Assembly (NCBI GenBank): GCA_947585595.1
Contig: CANPXB010000009.1
Location: forward strand, 1-49,182
Length of the DNA: 49,182 bases
Source: an uncultured Bacilli bacterium
GTDB taxonomy: Bacteria; Bacillota_I; Bacilli_A; RF39; UBA660
Reading direction: 5' to 3'
Part shown: one piece after another, positions 8,924 to 16,873 of the stretch
Layout of the letters: every line of letters begins with the position of its first letter
How positions within the stretch are numbered: the stretch's first letter is position 1
Translations under genes and position numbers: made by a program
Notes under the pieces: generated by a model
What the model was told of the DNA's origin: nothing
Database searches by the model: none
The model's input: only the letters and a program-made list of their open reading frames with translations

Positions 8924-9136
8924 ATGAAGGACATTAAAGAACAATTAGCAAAATATAAGAGGATTGAAAGAAAATATGATGCAGAAGAATATATAAAATC
9001 AGTTGAGAAAGCTAATATAGAAGAAGCACGTAAAGAAGAACACGAGGAAACAATAAATGATACAATAAATAAATTAACATCATATGGAATGCCTAAAGAA
9101 GAAATATCTAAAGCTCTTGGTATTTCACTACAATAA
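8924..9136 (+). CDS. Free-standing copy of the Rpn C-terminal segment (70 aa)
   Basis: MKDIKEQLAKY ... KLTSYGMPKEEISKALGISLQ aligns over its whole length with the internal product of the preceding rpn gene. An ATG nine bases upstream (8915) is in frame, but the Shine-Dalgarno AAAGGA sits right against it; 8924 has the correct spacing of about 8. It follows rpn by 92 bases on the same strand. Either a separate small inhibitor of the nuclease or the relic of a second rpn copy. Confidence 0.6.
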   Translation: MKDIKEQLAKYKRIERKYDAEEYIKSVEKANIEEARKEEHEETINDTINKLTSYGMPKEEISKALGISLQ

Positions 9137-9141
9137 AAAAC

Positions 9142-9164
9142 AAGAATACATACAACGTATTCTT
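9142..9164 (+). terminator. Terminator after the rpn pair
   Basis: Stem AAGAATAC / GTATTCTT with a 7-base loop followed by TTCATTT, five bases after the stop codon at 9136. Also usable for the convergent fic gene. Confidence 0.7.
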
Positions 9165-9180
9165 TTCATTTGCTATAAAG

Positions 9181-9939
9181 CTATTTATCTTCTAAATCAA
9201 AATCTAACATTTCTTTAGCAATACTTTCATACATATCTTGTTCATGTTTTATTGTATCAATTAAATACATTTTATCTGTTTTATAATTTTTTAAACCTCT
9301 CATATAATATGGTTTATCTTGATCTAAAATAATAAAAGGCATTATATTATTTTTTAAACATTCTTTAAACATAATCATTCTTCCTACTCTACCATTACCA
9401 TCACCAAAAGGATGAATACATTCAAATTTATAATGAAAATCAATAATATCTTCTATTGTTACCTTTTTTAATTTATTATATTCTTTTAATAAAGTATCTA
9501 AATCTTTTATAACATCTTCAGGTTTAGAAGTATCTATAACATTAATAAGTCCAATCTTATTAGGAACTACTTTAAATCCCCCAACATTATAACGAGGATT
9601 TTCTTCATCAGAAGTATTTCTTTTAAGTATTTTATTCATTTCAATCATTATATCTTTAGATAATTCTTCATCAATAATATCTAAACAATAATCAAAAAGA
9701 CGAAAATGATTCTTCATTTCAGTTAAATCATCAAATTGAATAGCATCTTCACTTTTAGGAATAAAAGAATTAGTTACAAATAATTCTTCAGTTTCATCTT
9801 CTGTTAAATGACTACCTTCAATCTTATTAGAATTATAAGCAAAATTAACTTGATAATAGTGATAAATATTTCCTTTGAACTTCGATTTTTTCTGATCAAT
9901 TAATTCATGCTTTATTTTATCTACCAACAAATTAATCAT
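9181..9939 (-). CDS. Fic-domain protein with its own inhibitory helix
   Basis: Fic proteins transfer AMP or a similar group to target proteins. The active-site loop HPFGDGNGR is intact (residues 176-184), with a second Arg at 187. Near the N-terminus SNKIEG (37-42) fits the (S/T)xxxE(G/N) inhibition motif, so this is the class II type held off by its own N-terminal helix. Length 252, typical for single-domain Fic. GGAG directly abuts the first ATG (9939); the TTG two codons later has better spacing and may be the real start. Stands alone between terminators. Confidence 0.9.
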   Translation of the reverse strand: MINLLVDKIKHELIDQKKSKFKGNIYHYYQVNFAYNSNKIEGSHLTEDETEELFVTNSFIPKSEDAIQFDDLTEMKNHFRLFDYCLDIIDEELSKDIMIEMNKILKRNTSDEENPRYNVGGFKVVPNKIGLINVIDTSKPEDVIKDLDTLLKEYNKLKKVTIEDIIDFHYKFECIHPFGDGNGRVGRMIMFKECLKNNIMPFIILDQDKPYYMRGLKNYKTDKMYLIDTIKHEQDMYESIAKEMLDFDLEDK

Positions 9940-9966
9940 CTCCTTCTAATACTTTAATCATATCAT

Positions 9967-9995
9967 AAAAAATAGGAGATCTCTCTCCTATTTTT
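9967..9995 (-). terminator. Terminator after the gene ending at 9988
   Basis: Stem AAAATAGGAGA / TCTCCTATTTT; on the minus strand it overlaps the TAG stop codon and is followed by a T-rich run. Confidence 0.75.
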
Positions 9996-10932
9996 GTGTA
10001 ATTAATTTATAGTAATAATCTACTTTAGCATTAAGATGTGTTCTCATTACTTCAACAGTATACTTTTCAAAACCTAATATCGTTCTCATATCTAAATTAG
10101 TTATTAAAACAATCTCAGGTAAACTATAATAAGTTTCATTAATAAAACCAAATCTTAATAACATATACATACCATATTCTTTATTCTTACTATAATCAAT
10201 TAAATCATAAGTACCAAAGTTTAAGAAAGTTTGAACAAATTCATCTTTTTCTTTACTTCCTTTAGCTAAACTACATCTTTTAAGACATACTTCATAAGCA
10301 CTTTCTTCTTTTACTTCTTCCTTCTTAGGCTGTATTACTTCTGGCTCACTTACTTCTTCTATTACTTCTGGAACAATAACTTTATCTGGTTTTAACTCTC
10401 TATTCTTTTTCTTCTTATTCTTTTTATCTTTTTTAGTTTCAGGTATTACTACTTTACTTTCTGTTCTTGCTTCTTGATCTTTTTTAGATTCATAAGGAAC
10501 ACCCTTAATTCTTGCAATAACATATCTTGTAATATAAGTATCAATACTTTCTTCCCCATCAAAAGAAGTTAAAGCATCAATTAAATAATCTTCTTTTCTT
10601 TGTTCATCTGTAAAGTTAAACTTTCTCGCTACCATATTAACAATTCTCATCTTATCACTAACAAGTTCTAATAATACATCAGCATCATCAGTAGCTAAAG
10701 AACATAACTTATTATATATTAAACTTTGAATCTTAAATGAAATAAACAAATAAGCATTAGTATCAGGTGGATACTCACCTATCCTTAATTCCATTCCATC
10801 ATATGTTTCTTCTTCATTAATAAAAGCCGTAATAAATCCCATAATATAATCATAAGTTATTAACTCATAATCTTTAAATCTCTTTAATAGAGAATCAATA
10901 ATTAAATTTTTTTCATTATTAGTTATTGTCAT
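9988..10932 (-). CDS. Unknown protein with a possible helix-turn-helix end (314 aa)
   Basis: No family recognised. Residues 1-160 look helical and globular; 160-205 are a charged low-complexity linker (KKDKKNKKKKNRELK, then Glu/Val/Pro-rich); the C-terminal 100 residues contain SLPEIVLITNLDMRTILGFE, which reads like the recognition helices of sigma region 4. It lies one base after the upstream gene and is probably translated with it. The similarity to the sigma-like repeats at 25.8-29.5 kb is weak and offered as a lead only. Confidence 0.55.
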   Translation of the reverse strand: MTITNNEKNLIIDSLLKRFKDYELITYDYIMGFITAFINEEETYDGMELRIGEYPPDTNAYLFISFKIQSLIYNKLCSLATDDADVLLELVSDKMRIVNMVARKFNFTDEQRKEDYLIDALTSFDGEESIDTYITRYVIARIKGVPYESKKDQEARTESKVVIPETKKDKKNKKKKNRELKPDKVIVPEVIEEVSEPEVIQPKKEEVKEESAYEVCLKRCSLAKGSKEKDEFVQTFLNFGTYDLIDYSKNKEYGMYMLLRFGFINETYYSLPEIVLITNLDMRTILGFEKYTVEVMRTHLNAKVDYYYKLITQK

Positions 10933-10933
10933 T

Positions 10934-11893
10934 TTATTTTACTCCATCATTATTTATCATTAATTTTAATAGATTATTTTCATATTCATCTATTCTTTCA
11001 TTTATAGCTTTACGATATTCTTCAGTTGATTTCCTTGCTATTTCCATAATTACTTCTCTACTAACCCCTAAAAATCTCTCTAAATCTTCTATCGTAAATC
11101 TCTTACCTTTAAAACCATGATGAATTAATGAAGCAACTATTATTTCTTCTAAAGGTAAATTAAGTCGCATTAATTCTTTAAATTCTTCTGAATTAAATAT
11201 TTTAACAATATCTAAATAATCTTCTTTGGTAAAACCAATTTCATCTTTAACAACTACTCCTAAAGGCATTGTTAATTCTTCATTACTAACTACAGTCGTT
11301 TCTTTAACTACTGGTGTAGTTACTTCTACTACACTATCTTCTTTAACTATTCTATCTGGATACAATTTCTTTAAACGACTCTTTACTTTAGGTAAATAAT
11401 GAGTATTTACTCTTCCTCTTTCTTCTTTACTTAAAGTATCTTCTTTCGTATTTTCTCCATTAAGTAATACACCACATACCGCATATATTCCTCTTTGTTC
11501 TTCATCTTTTAAAGTTTTAATAACAGCATCTAACTCTTCATAACTATATAAATTATTAAAATAACCTAATAAATTACTTACTGAATTCATTTTCTTAATT
11601 CGCGTAAAACTAATTCTTAACTTTTCTAATTCTTTACTATATTCTTCTTTATCTTCTATCTTACTTAAAGTTAATAAGCCATTTCTTATTCTCGGTTTAA
11701 TAACAGAAAAGAATCTTGCTGTCTCTTCCTTAGTTAAAGTAGAAGTATTCTCCCCATCGTAATTAGGACCACATTTCTTTCTTACTATCTCTTGATCACT
11801 AGGTAATAATATCCTAACTACATCTAAGACAATATCTTTTCTATCTATATCTTCATCTAAATAAACAAATAGACTACTTCCTTTTTTTCTCAC
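10934..11893 (-). CDS. Unknown protein with sigma-region-4-like segments (319 aa)
   Basis: The frame is open to 11965, but AGGAGG lies 9 bases before a GTG at 11893, which gives a start MRKKGSSLFVYLDEDI and avoids a spurious hydrophobic head. No family recognised. Two segments (starting LLPSDQEIVRKKCGPNYDGE and LKDEEQRGIYAVCGVLLNGE) share a pattern with the ends of sigma factors (hydrophobic helix, G-x-N/D-G, then a helix pair), and a third, FTIEDLERFLGVSREVIMEI, is a good helix-turn-helix candidate. Confidence 0.55.
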   Translation of the reverse strand: MRKKGSSLFVYLDEDIDRKDIVLDVVRILLPSDQEIVRKKCGPNYDGENTSTLTKEETARFFSVIKPRIRNGLLTLSKIEDKEEYSKELEKLRISFTRIKKMNSVSNLLGYFNNLYSYEELDAVIKTLKDEEQRGIYAVCGVLLNGENTKEDTLSKEERGRVNTHYLPKVKSRLKKLYPDRIVKEDSVVEVTTPVVKETTVVSNEELTMPLGVVVKDEIGFTKEDYLDIVKIFNSEEFKELMRLNLPLEEIIVASLIHHGFKGKRFTIEDLERFLGVSREVIMEIARKSTEEYRKAINERIDEYENNLLKLMINNDGVK

Positions 11894-11980
11894 TCCGTAA
11901 AACCTCCTAAATGATATAAATAGTGTAACAAATAATTTTTTAATCTTCAATAAAAACATTATCAATTTTTTTGGTCACTT

Positions 11981-12020
11981 TCGGCAACCCTTTCGGCAAC
12001 CCTTTCGGCAACCCTTTCGG
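11981..12020. repeat. 12-bp tandem repeat (CGGCAACCCTTT) beyond the stop of the Bro-N gene
   Basis: Three full units plus partial ones. On the minus strand the unit is GCCGAAAGGGTT; in one frame it codes for AERV repeats (VTERVAERVAERVAES) and ends at TGA. That frame is offset by one base from the end of the upstream Bro-N/DinD-like gene. A palindrome CGGTCA-G-TGACCG (12041-12053) lies between. Confidence 0.75.
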
Positions 12021-12058
12021 TCACTTTTTCAGCCACTTTTCGGTCAGTGACCGATAAT

Positions 12059-12913
12059 CTATTTATTTTCTATTTTTACTTGTTCATCAATATATTGATA
12101 ACTCAATTTATTTTGGGTAGTAACAATTGATTCCCCAAGTAAACTTTCTATTTCATCTCTTGTGTTTTTAGCAACTCGACCTCCATCATGAGCAACTTTT
12201 ATGTTTTCTTCTAATCCTTGTGGTTTCCTTTTCTTTGCTAATCTTTTTGTTACTTCTTCACTTATATCAGTCAAAGATACTTCTAAATTATCCATATTAT
12301 CACGAAGGGCTTCTTTACGAAGACCTTTGTACTCTTTATATTCTTTAGCCGTCATTCCAGACCAAGTTTTATATATTTCATTAGTTAAGATAGCAAATTC
12401 TTTATTTTCAGTAATACCATTTTCTTTCCATACATCAGTAAGTTCTTTTCTATCTTGAATACCTTGCATTCTTTTAGATATCCATTTTTCATCATAACCT
12501 TTTGCTCGATATAAATCAATTGATCTTTGCGCTGCTATTGATGGATCAAATACCTCATCAATTCTTTCACTTCCTAATTTTGCTAGCCATTGCTTTATAG
12601 GCTCTGCATTCTTACTCGGAATTGATTCAATTATTCTAAACATACCTTCTATATCTACAACATCAGTTAAACGATATTTACCATCTTGGGCTTTGAGTTT
12701 CAAAGCGTGACAATTTGTCACGGTTTCATTTCCTTCTTCTCTTAATCGTTGTTTTAATTTTCGCCAGTATCCTTGTTTATCTTTGCTTTCTGAAATAACA
12801 CCTACTATATCCACAACACTAATATAATATTTTTCATCTTCCTTATCCCATATCGTTCTTATTGTTTCATTATTAAATATCTTATTTACTAAATGCATTT
12901 TATCTTGATTCAT
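12059..12913 (-). CDS. Bro-N / DinD-like protein (284 aa)
   Basis: N-terminal Bro-N type domain (about 1-110: NKIFNNETIRTIWDKEDEKYY, YISVVDIVGVIS, YWRKLKQRL, DGKYRLTDVVDIEGMFRIIE), as in phage antirepressors and E. coli DinD; the C-terminal half (SGMTAKEYKEYKG to GGRVAKNTRDEIE) also resembles DinD-type proteins. AAGGAG precedes the chosen ATG (12913) by nine bases; the longer frame to 12967 crosses the promoter. The promoter carries an SOS box, agreeing with damage induction. The stop may be due to a slip: a repeat-coded tail continues in the next frame. Confidence 0.75.
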   Translation of the reverse strand: MNQDKMHLVNKIFNNETIRTIWDKEDEKYYISVVDIVGVISESKDKQGYWRKLKQRLREEGNETVTNCHALKLKAQDGKYRLTDVVDIEGMFRIIESIPSKNAEPIKQWLAKLGSERIDEVFDPSIAAQRSIDLYRAKGYDEKWISKRMQGIQDRKELTDVWKENGITENKEFAILTNEIYKTWSGMTAKEYKEYKGLRKEALRDNMDNLEVSLTDISEEVTKRLAKKRKPQGLEENIKVAHDGGRVAKNTRDEIESLLGESIVTTQNKLSYQYIDEQVKIENK

Positions 12914-12937
12914 TATATAACTCTCCTTGTTAATTAA

Positions 12938-12967
12938 ATTATACAATAAGAAACATATGTTCGTCAA
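12938..12967 (-). promoter_or_regulatory. Promoter with LexA/SOS-like box for the Bro-N/DinD-like gene
   Basis: TTGACG (12962-12967) and TATAAT (12938-12943) with an 18-base spacer. Between them, at 12950-12963, the minus strand reads CGAACATATGTTTC, one mismatch from the Bacillus SOS box CGAACRNRYGTTYG. The same arrangement recurs before tnpB at 48926-48955. Confidence 0.7.
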
Positions 12968-13001
12968 TATATTTTGTTATATTTTTGATACAAAAACATT
13001 C

Positions 13002-13028
13002 ACAAAAAAAAGACCAAATATAGGTCTT
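13002..13028 (-). terminator. Terminator of the tad operon
   Basis: Stem AAGACC / GGTCTT followed on the minus strand by eight T; overlaps the tadC stop codon. Confidence 0.8.
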
Positions 13029-13674
13029 ATAAAAACATCGCTAAAACAATTAAAACACTTAGCATAATAAAAGTAAAACTAATACTAACTATTGTTAAAT
13101 ATAAAGGAACAACTTTATATTTTTTAATTAACTTCTTTTCTTGTTTAGCATTTATTAAACTTAATTGTTTATCTATACTACTACTTATATCATTACCAAA
13201 TCTATTAGCTTCTCTAATATTAATTAAAATATTATTAATACTCTCACTAGGTATTCTACTTTCTAATAACATTAAAGCTTCTTCTAAAGATTTACCAACT
13301 TTTAAATCATTTAATACTTTTTTAAATTCTATAGATAATTCATTATCGACAATATCTGTTGTAATAGCTATAGCTTTCTTTACATTTCTTCCCCCTTTTA
13401 AACTTAAACTAAAGACCGTAAAGAATTCTATAGCATCACTTTCTAAACTTAAACTACGATAATATATTGCTAAATCTATAAATAAATATTCTACTAAAAA
13501 ATAATATATCAAAGTAATTAAAGGTGCTAAGACATAACCTACTTTACTAATTAATAATAATACTAAGAATAAGATAATACTACTAACTATTCTAAATATT
13601 ATTATGGTCTTAGCATTAACTCTATATCCTAATAAATCTAGTTTTCTTTGTAATCTGTTCTTCATTCTTCTCAT
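13027..13674 (-). CDS. tadC: TadC-like type II/IV secretion inner-membrane protein
   Basis: A 215-residue GspF/T2SF-domain protein. Two hydrophobic helices near the N-terminus (about 25-65), a cytoplasmic helical domain with the T2SF pattern (FFTVFSLSLKGGRNVKKAI ... VGKSLEEALMLLESRIPSESINNIL), and a C-terminal membrane helix. It forms the membrane platform with TadB on which the TadA ATPase acts. It overlaps tadB by four bases. Confidence 0.85.
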   Translation of the reverse strand: MRRMKNRLQRKLDLLGYRVNAKTIIIFRIVSSIILFLVLLLISKVGYVLAPLITLIYYFLVEYLFIDLAIYYRSLSLESDAIEFFTVFSLSLKGGRNVKKAIAITTDIVDNELSIEFKKVLNDLKVGKSLEEALMLLESRIPSESINNILINIREANRFGNDISSSIDKQLSLINAKQEKKLIKKYKVVPLYLTIVSISFTFIMLSVLIVLAMFL

Positions 13675-14648
13675 AAGTATCTACCCTTTACTATTTTATT
13701 AATTACTAAGATATATAAAATATAAATAATAGTTAATGTTAAGATAATGGCACTACCAGCACTACTACCTATAACACTTAAATAACTTTGATTAGAAATA
13801 ATAATAAATACTAAGAATACAAATGGTAATAATAAAAATACTACATATGCTAATTTATTAACACTAATATAGACATTAAGATCATCATTTAATTTTTCAT
13901 AATCAATAACTTTCTTTTCCATTGTCTCTAAGACATTAATCATATTAATACTAGTTTTATTAGCTAAAGCTAAAATATTAGACATATCTAATATAACTGG
14001 TAACTTAGTTCTATCATACATTCTTTTAAATGCTTCACTAATACTTAAACCTACTTTAGTATCTCCTCTAACTCTTTTAAATTCATCTTTAATTCTTCCA
14101 TTAGTTCTATTAACTAAATCATCCATCATTTCATCTATATTACGATTAGCTTTATAACTATTTCTCATTATAATAATAGCACTTAATAAATCTTTCATTA
14201 CTATATCTTTATAACGATATTGTTTATAATAACAATAAAAATCAGTAACTACATATCCAAGTACAAAACATATAATAAGTATAATTAAATTAATTTTACT
14301 CATACTTATCATCATCATAAAGACATAGATAAAACTAAATAATATTCCTAACATTAACTTAATAGCTAAATAATCCATACCTTTTCTTAATCTACTATCA
14401 TTATCTACATACTTATCATATGTTCTAGCTATCCCATTAAAGATAACTAAAGATTCTAAAATATTAGCTACTTTATATAATACTTTATATCTAAAAGATA
14501 CATCAATATCTGTTCCACTTAATTCTATTCCAAAATCACTTAATCTATCTTTTTTCTTAAAATATCCTATTACTTTATAAAGAAGATATAAAACAAAACA
14601 TATTGCTAAAATAGCTATAATAAATAAAACTATTTCTAAGTCTTTCAT
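13671..14648 (-). CDS. tadB: TadB-like secretion platform protein
   Basis: 325 residues: N-terminal membrane helix (5-27), a pair of helices around 95-140, a T2SF cytoplasmic domain (LLSAIIIMRNSYKANRNIDEM ... VGLSISEAFKRMYDRTKLPVI) and two C-terminal helices. Stop codon TGA overlaps tadC. AGGAGG precedes the start. Confidence 0.85.
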   Translation of the reverse strand: MKDLEIVLFIIAILAICFVLYLLYKVIGYFKKKDRLSDFGIELSGTDIDVSFRYKVLYKVANILESLVIFNGIARTYDKYVDNDSRLRKGMDYLAIKLMLGILFSFIYVFMMMISMSKINLIILIICFVLGYVVTDFYCYYKQYRYKDIVMKDLLSAIIIMRNSYKANRNIDEMMDDLVNRTNGRIKDEFKRVRGDTKVGLSISEAFKRMYDRTKLPVILDMSNILALANKTSINMINVLETMEKKVIDYEKLNDDLNVYISVNKLAYVVFLLLPFVFLVFIIISNQSYLSVIGSSAGSAIILTLTIIYILYILVINKIVKGRYL

Positions 14649-14659
14649 CTTATACCTCC

Positions 14660-16003
14660 TTATTTTTTATTCTTTATTTTCTTATCATTAAAATTAAATA
14701 TATCATCTAAGTCATTAATTCCCGCATTCTTAATCTTACTTAATACTTTAGGTTTATATTCATTTAATATAAATTCTCCTTGAACTACTCCTGCATCATT
14801 AACTCCATCACTAATAAATTCAAAGATCGGTTTTAAGACTAATTCATTATCTTTAACTCCAACTATTTCTGATATATCTGTTATCTTTCTTCTTCCATCT
14901 CTTAATCTAGTAAAATGAATAACTAAATCTAATGCACTATTAATATATTTTCTAACTGCATCCATTGGTACATTAATACCATCCATTAAAATCATTGTTT
15001 CTAATCTACTAATAGCATCTTCACAACTATTAGCATGTAATGTTGTAATTGATCCTTCATGACCTGTATTCATTGCTTGTAATAAATCAAAAGCTTCAGC
15101 TCCTCTTACTTCCCCAATAATAATACGATCAGGTCTCATACGTAAACTATTTCTAACTAAATCACGAACTGTTACTTCCCCAATACCATCATAATTAGCT
15201 AACTTAGTTTCTAAAGATACAACATGTTCTTGTTTTAAATTTAATTCCTTAACATCTTCTATAGTAATAATTCTTTCATCATCTGGAATAAAATTACTTA
15301 AAATATTAAGTAATGTAGTTTTACCACTACCAGCTGAACCAGATACAATAATATTTAATTTAGCTTTAACACTAGCTTCCAAAAATCTAGCCATATAAGG
15401 AGTTAAACTACCATTACCAACTAAAGTATCTAAATCAGCTATATTTTTAGTAAACTTCCTAATCGTAATAATTGGATTCTTACTTAAAGGAGGTATAACG
15501 GCATTAATACGACTTCCATCTTCTAATCTCGCATCAACCATTGGATTATTAACATCAATTGTTTTACCAGATTTTTCTATTAATCTTTCAATAGTTCTAA
15601 TAATATGTTCATCATTAATAAAAGAAACACTATTATCCCTTCTAAGTATTCCATCTATTTCAATATATACTTCTGAAGGACTATTAACCATAATCTCAGT
15701 TATATTATCTTCATTTAATAACTCCGTAATAGGTCCATACCCATTTATTTCTCCATCAATTAAATTAAATAAATATAATCTTTCATTCTTCGATAAATCA
15801 TATCCATAAGTAATATCATCTATTTCATTATTAATAACATCTTTACTAACATACTCACTAGCTAAACCTTTATCACTAATATCTTCTAAGATCTTAACTC
15901 TAAACTTATCTAATAACTCCTTATCTTTAAATATATAATAATCATTAGTTTCATAATAAGACTTTCTAGGTTTAATATTAAACTCTTCTAATAATCTACT
16001 CAT
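14660..16003 (-). CDS. tadA: TadA/CpaF-type secretion ATPase
   Basis: A 447-residue CpaF-family ATPase that powers Tad/Flp pilus assembly or a related secretion process. Walker [10 protein letters not shown], Asp box ([12 protein letters not shown]), Walker [17 protein letters not shown] and His box ([14 protein letters not shown]) are all present. It starts inside the last codons of the upstream tadZ-like gene and is followed by tadB 11 bases later. Confidence 0.93.
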   Translation of the reverse strand: MSRLLEEFNIKPRKSYYETNDYYIFKDKELLDKFRVKILEDISDKGLASEYVSKDVINNEIDDITYGYDLSKNERLYLFNLIDGEINGYGPITELLNEDNITEIMVNSPSEVYIEIDGILRRDNSVSFINDEHIIRTIERLIEKSGKTIDVNNPMVDARLEDGSRINAVIPPLSKNPIITIRKFTKNIADLDTLVGNGSLTPYMARFLEASVKAKLNIIVSGSAGSGKTTLLNILSNFIPDDERIITIEDVKELNLKQEHVVSLETKLANYDGIGEVTVRDLVRNSLRMRPDRIIIGEVRGAEAFDLLQAMNTGHEGSITTLHANSCEDAISRLETMILMDGINVPMDAVRKYINSALDLVIHFTRLRDGRRKITDISEIVGVKDNELVLKPIFEFISDGVNDAGVVQGEFILNEYKPKVLSKIKNAGINDLDDIFNFNDKKIKNKK

Positions 16004-16766
16004 TACTATCTTCTCCTTTTAATATATCAGTAGCCATAACTAAGAAAGTATGATAATCATCACTCATTACATCAGAAAACTTTCTATCTAAAGAAACAAT
16101 AACTCCTTTCATAATTAAGTTCTCCATTTCTTTTAAATATAAATTAACTGATATAGTATAATCAATATTATGACCAATTAACTTCTTTAACTCATACATA
16201 CTAAAATAATCTTTAAAAGGATCTCTACTATTATTTAAGATAACTTTATAATTATTCATATCTAATGATTTAAAGATAGCAACTAAAGACTTAATATTCT
16301 TAATATCTAATGGATCATTTAACATCATAAAGTATATTAAATCAACACTATCTAAAATATTAAGATTAATATCATTTAAAGCATGATTAGTATCTATTAA
16401 TACTACATCATAATAATAACTAGCATTCTTAATTATATTAGGTACTAAACTAGCTTCTATTTTATTAGCATCTCTAGGATCTTTAGGAGCACATATTAAA
16501 TCTATATAATCATCTACTTGTACTGTATAATCTTTAATATCATTAAATTCAGCAGATTCTATATCTAATGCCATATGATAAATACTTTTATCATATTTCT
16601 TATTTAAGTACGTAGCTACACTACCACTATATAAATCAAAATCTATTATTAAAACTTTCTTTTCTAATTGTTCTAATATTCCCGCTAAGTTAAGTAAATT
16701 AGTAGTTTTACCAACTCCACCTTTACCAGAAAAGAAACAAATTGTCTTACCTTGTTTATTTGCCAT
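15996..16766 (-). CDS. tadZ: TadZ/CpaE-like MinD-family ATPase
   Basis: 256 residues with the deviant Walker A KGGVGKTT (14-21), DFDLYSG after the second strand, and LIDTNHA Walker B. In Tad systems such ATPases position the pilus machine. First gene of a four-gene operon (tadZ-A-B-C); no Flp pilin, prepilin peptidase, secretin or pseudopilin is nearby. GGAGTG five bases before the ATG. Confidence 0.82.
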   Translation of the reverse strand: MANKQGKTICFFSGKGGVGKTTNLLNLAGILEQLEKKVLIIDFDLYSGSVATYLNKKYDKSIYHMALDIESAEFNDIKDYTVQVDDYIDLICAPKDPRDANKIEASLVPNIIKNASYYYDVVLIDTNHALNDINLNILDSVDLIYFMMLNDPLDIKNIKSLVAIFKSLDMNNYKVILNNSRDPFKDYFSMYELKKLIGHNIDYTISVNLYLKEMENLIMKGVIVSLDRKFSDVMSDDYHTFLVMATDILKGEDSNE

Positions 16767-16803
16767 AATATCACTCCATCCCCTATCTTATCTATCATAA
16801 TCT

Positions 16804-16812
16804 ATTATACCA
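16804..16812 (-). promoter_or_regulatory. Extended -10 promoter of the tad operon
   Basis: TGGTATAAT on the minus strand, with only a weak -35. The surrounding sequence is a near copy of the region at 19900-19955, so it was duplicated together with the upstream repeat-protein gene. Confidence 0.6.
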
Positions 16813-16823
16813 AACTTATATCA

Positions 16824-16862
16824 AGAAAAAAAGATTAATCTCATCATCAAAGAGATTAACCT
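16824..16862 (-). terminator. Terminator after the first InlB-repeat gene
   Basis: Stem AGGTTAATCTC / GAGATTAATCT (minus-strand order) followed by a T run. The same terminator occurs at 19954-19991. Confidence 0.85.
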
Positions 16863-16873
16863 TTAATTATTAA

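Noticed and set aside
12201-12458. 85-aa plus-strand ORF
   Set aside because: Antisense shadow of the Bro-N/DinD-like gene.
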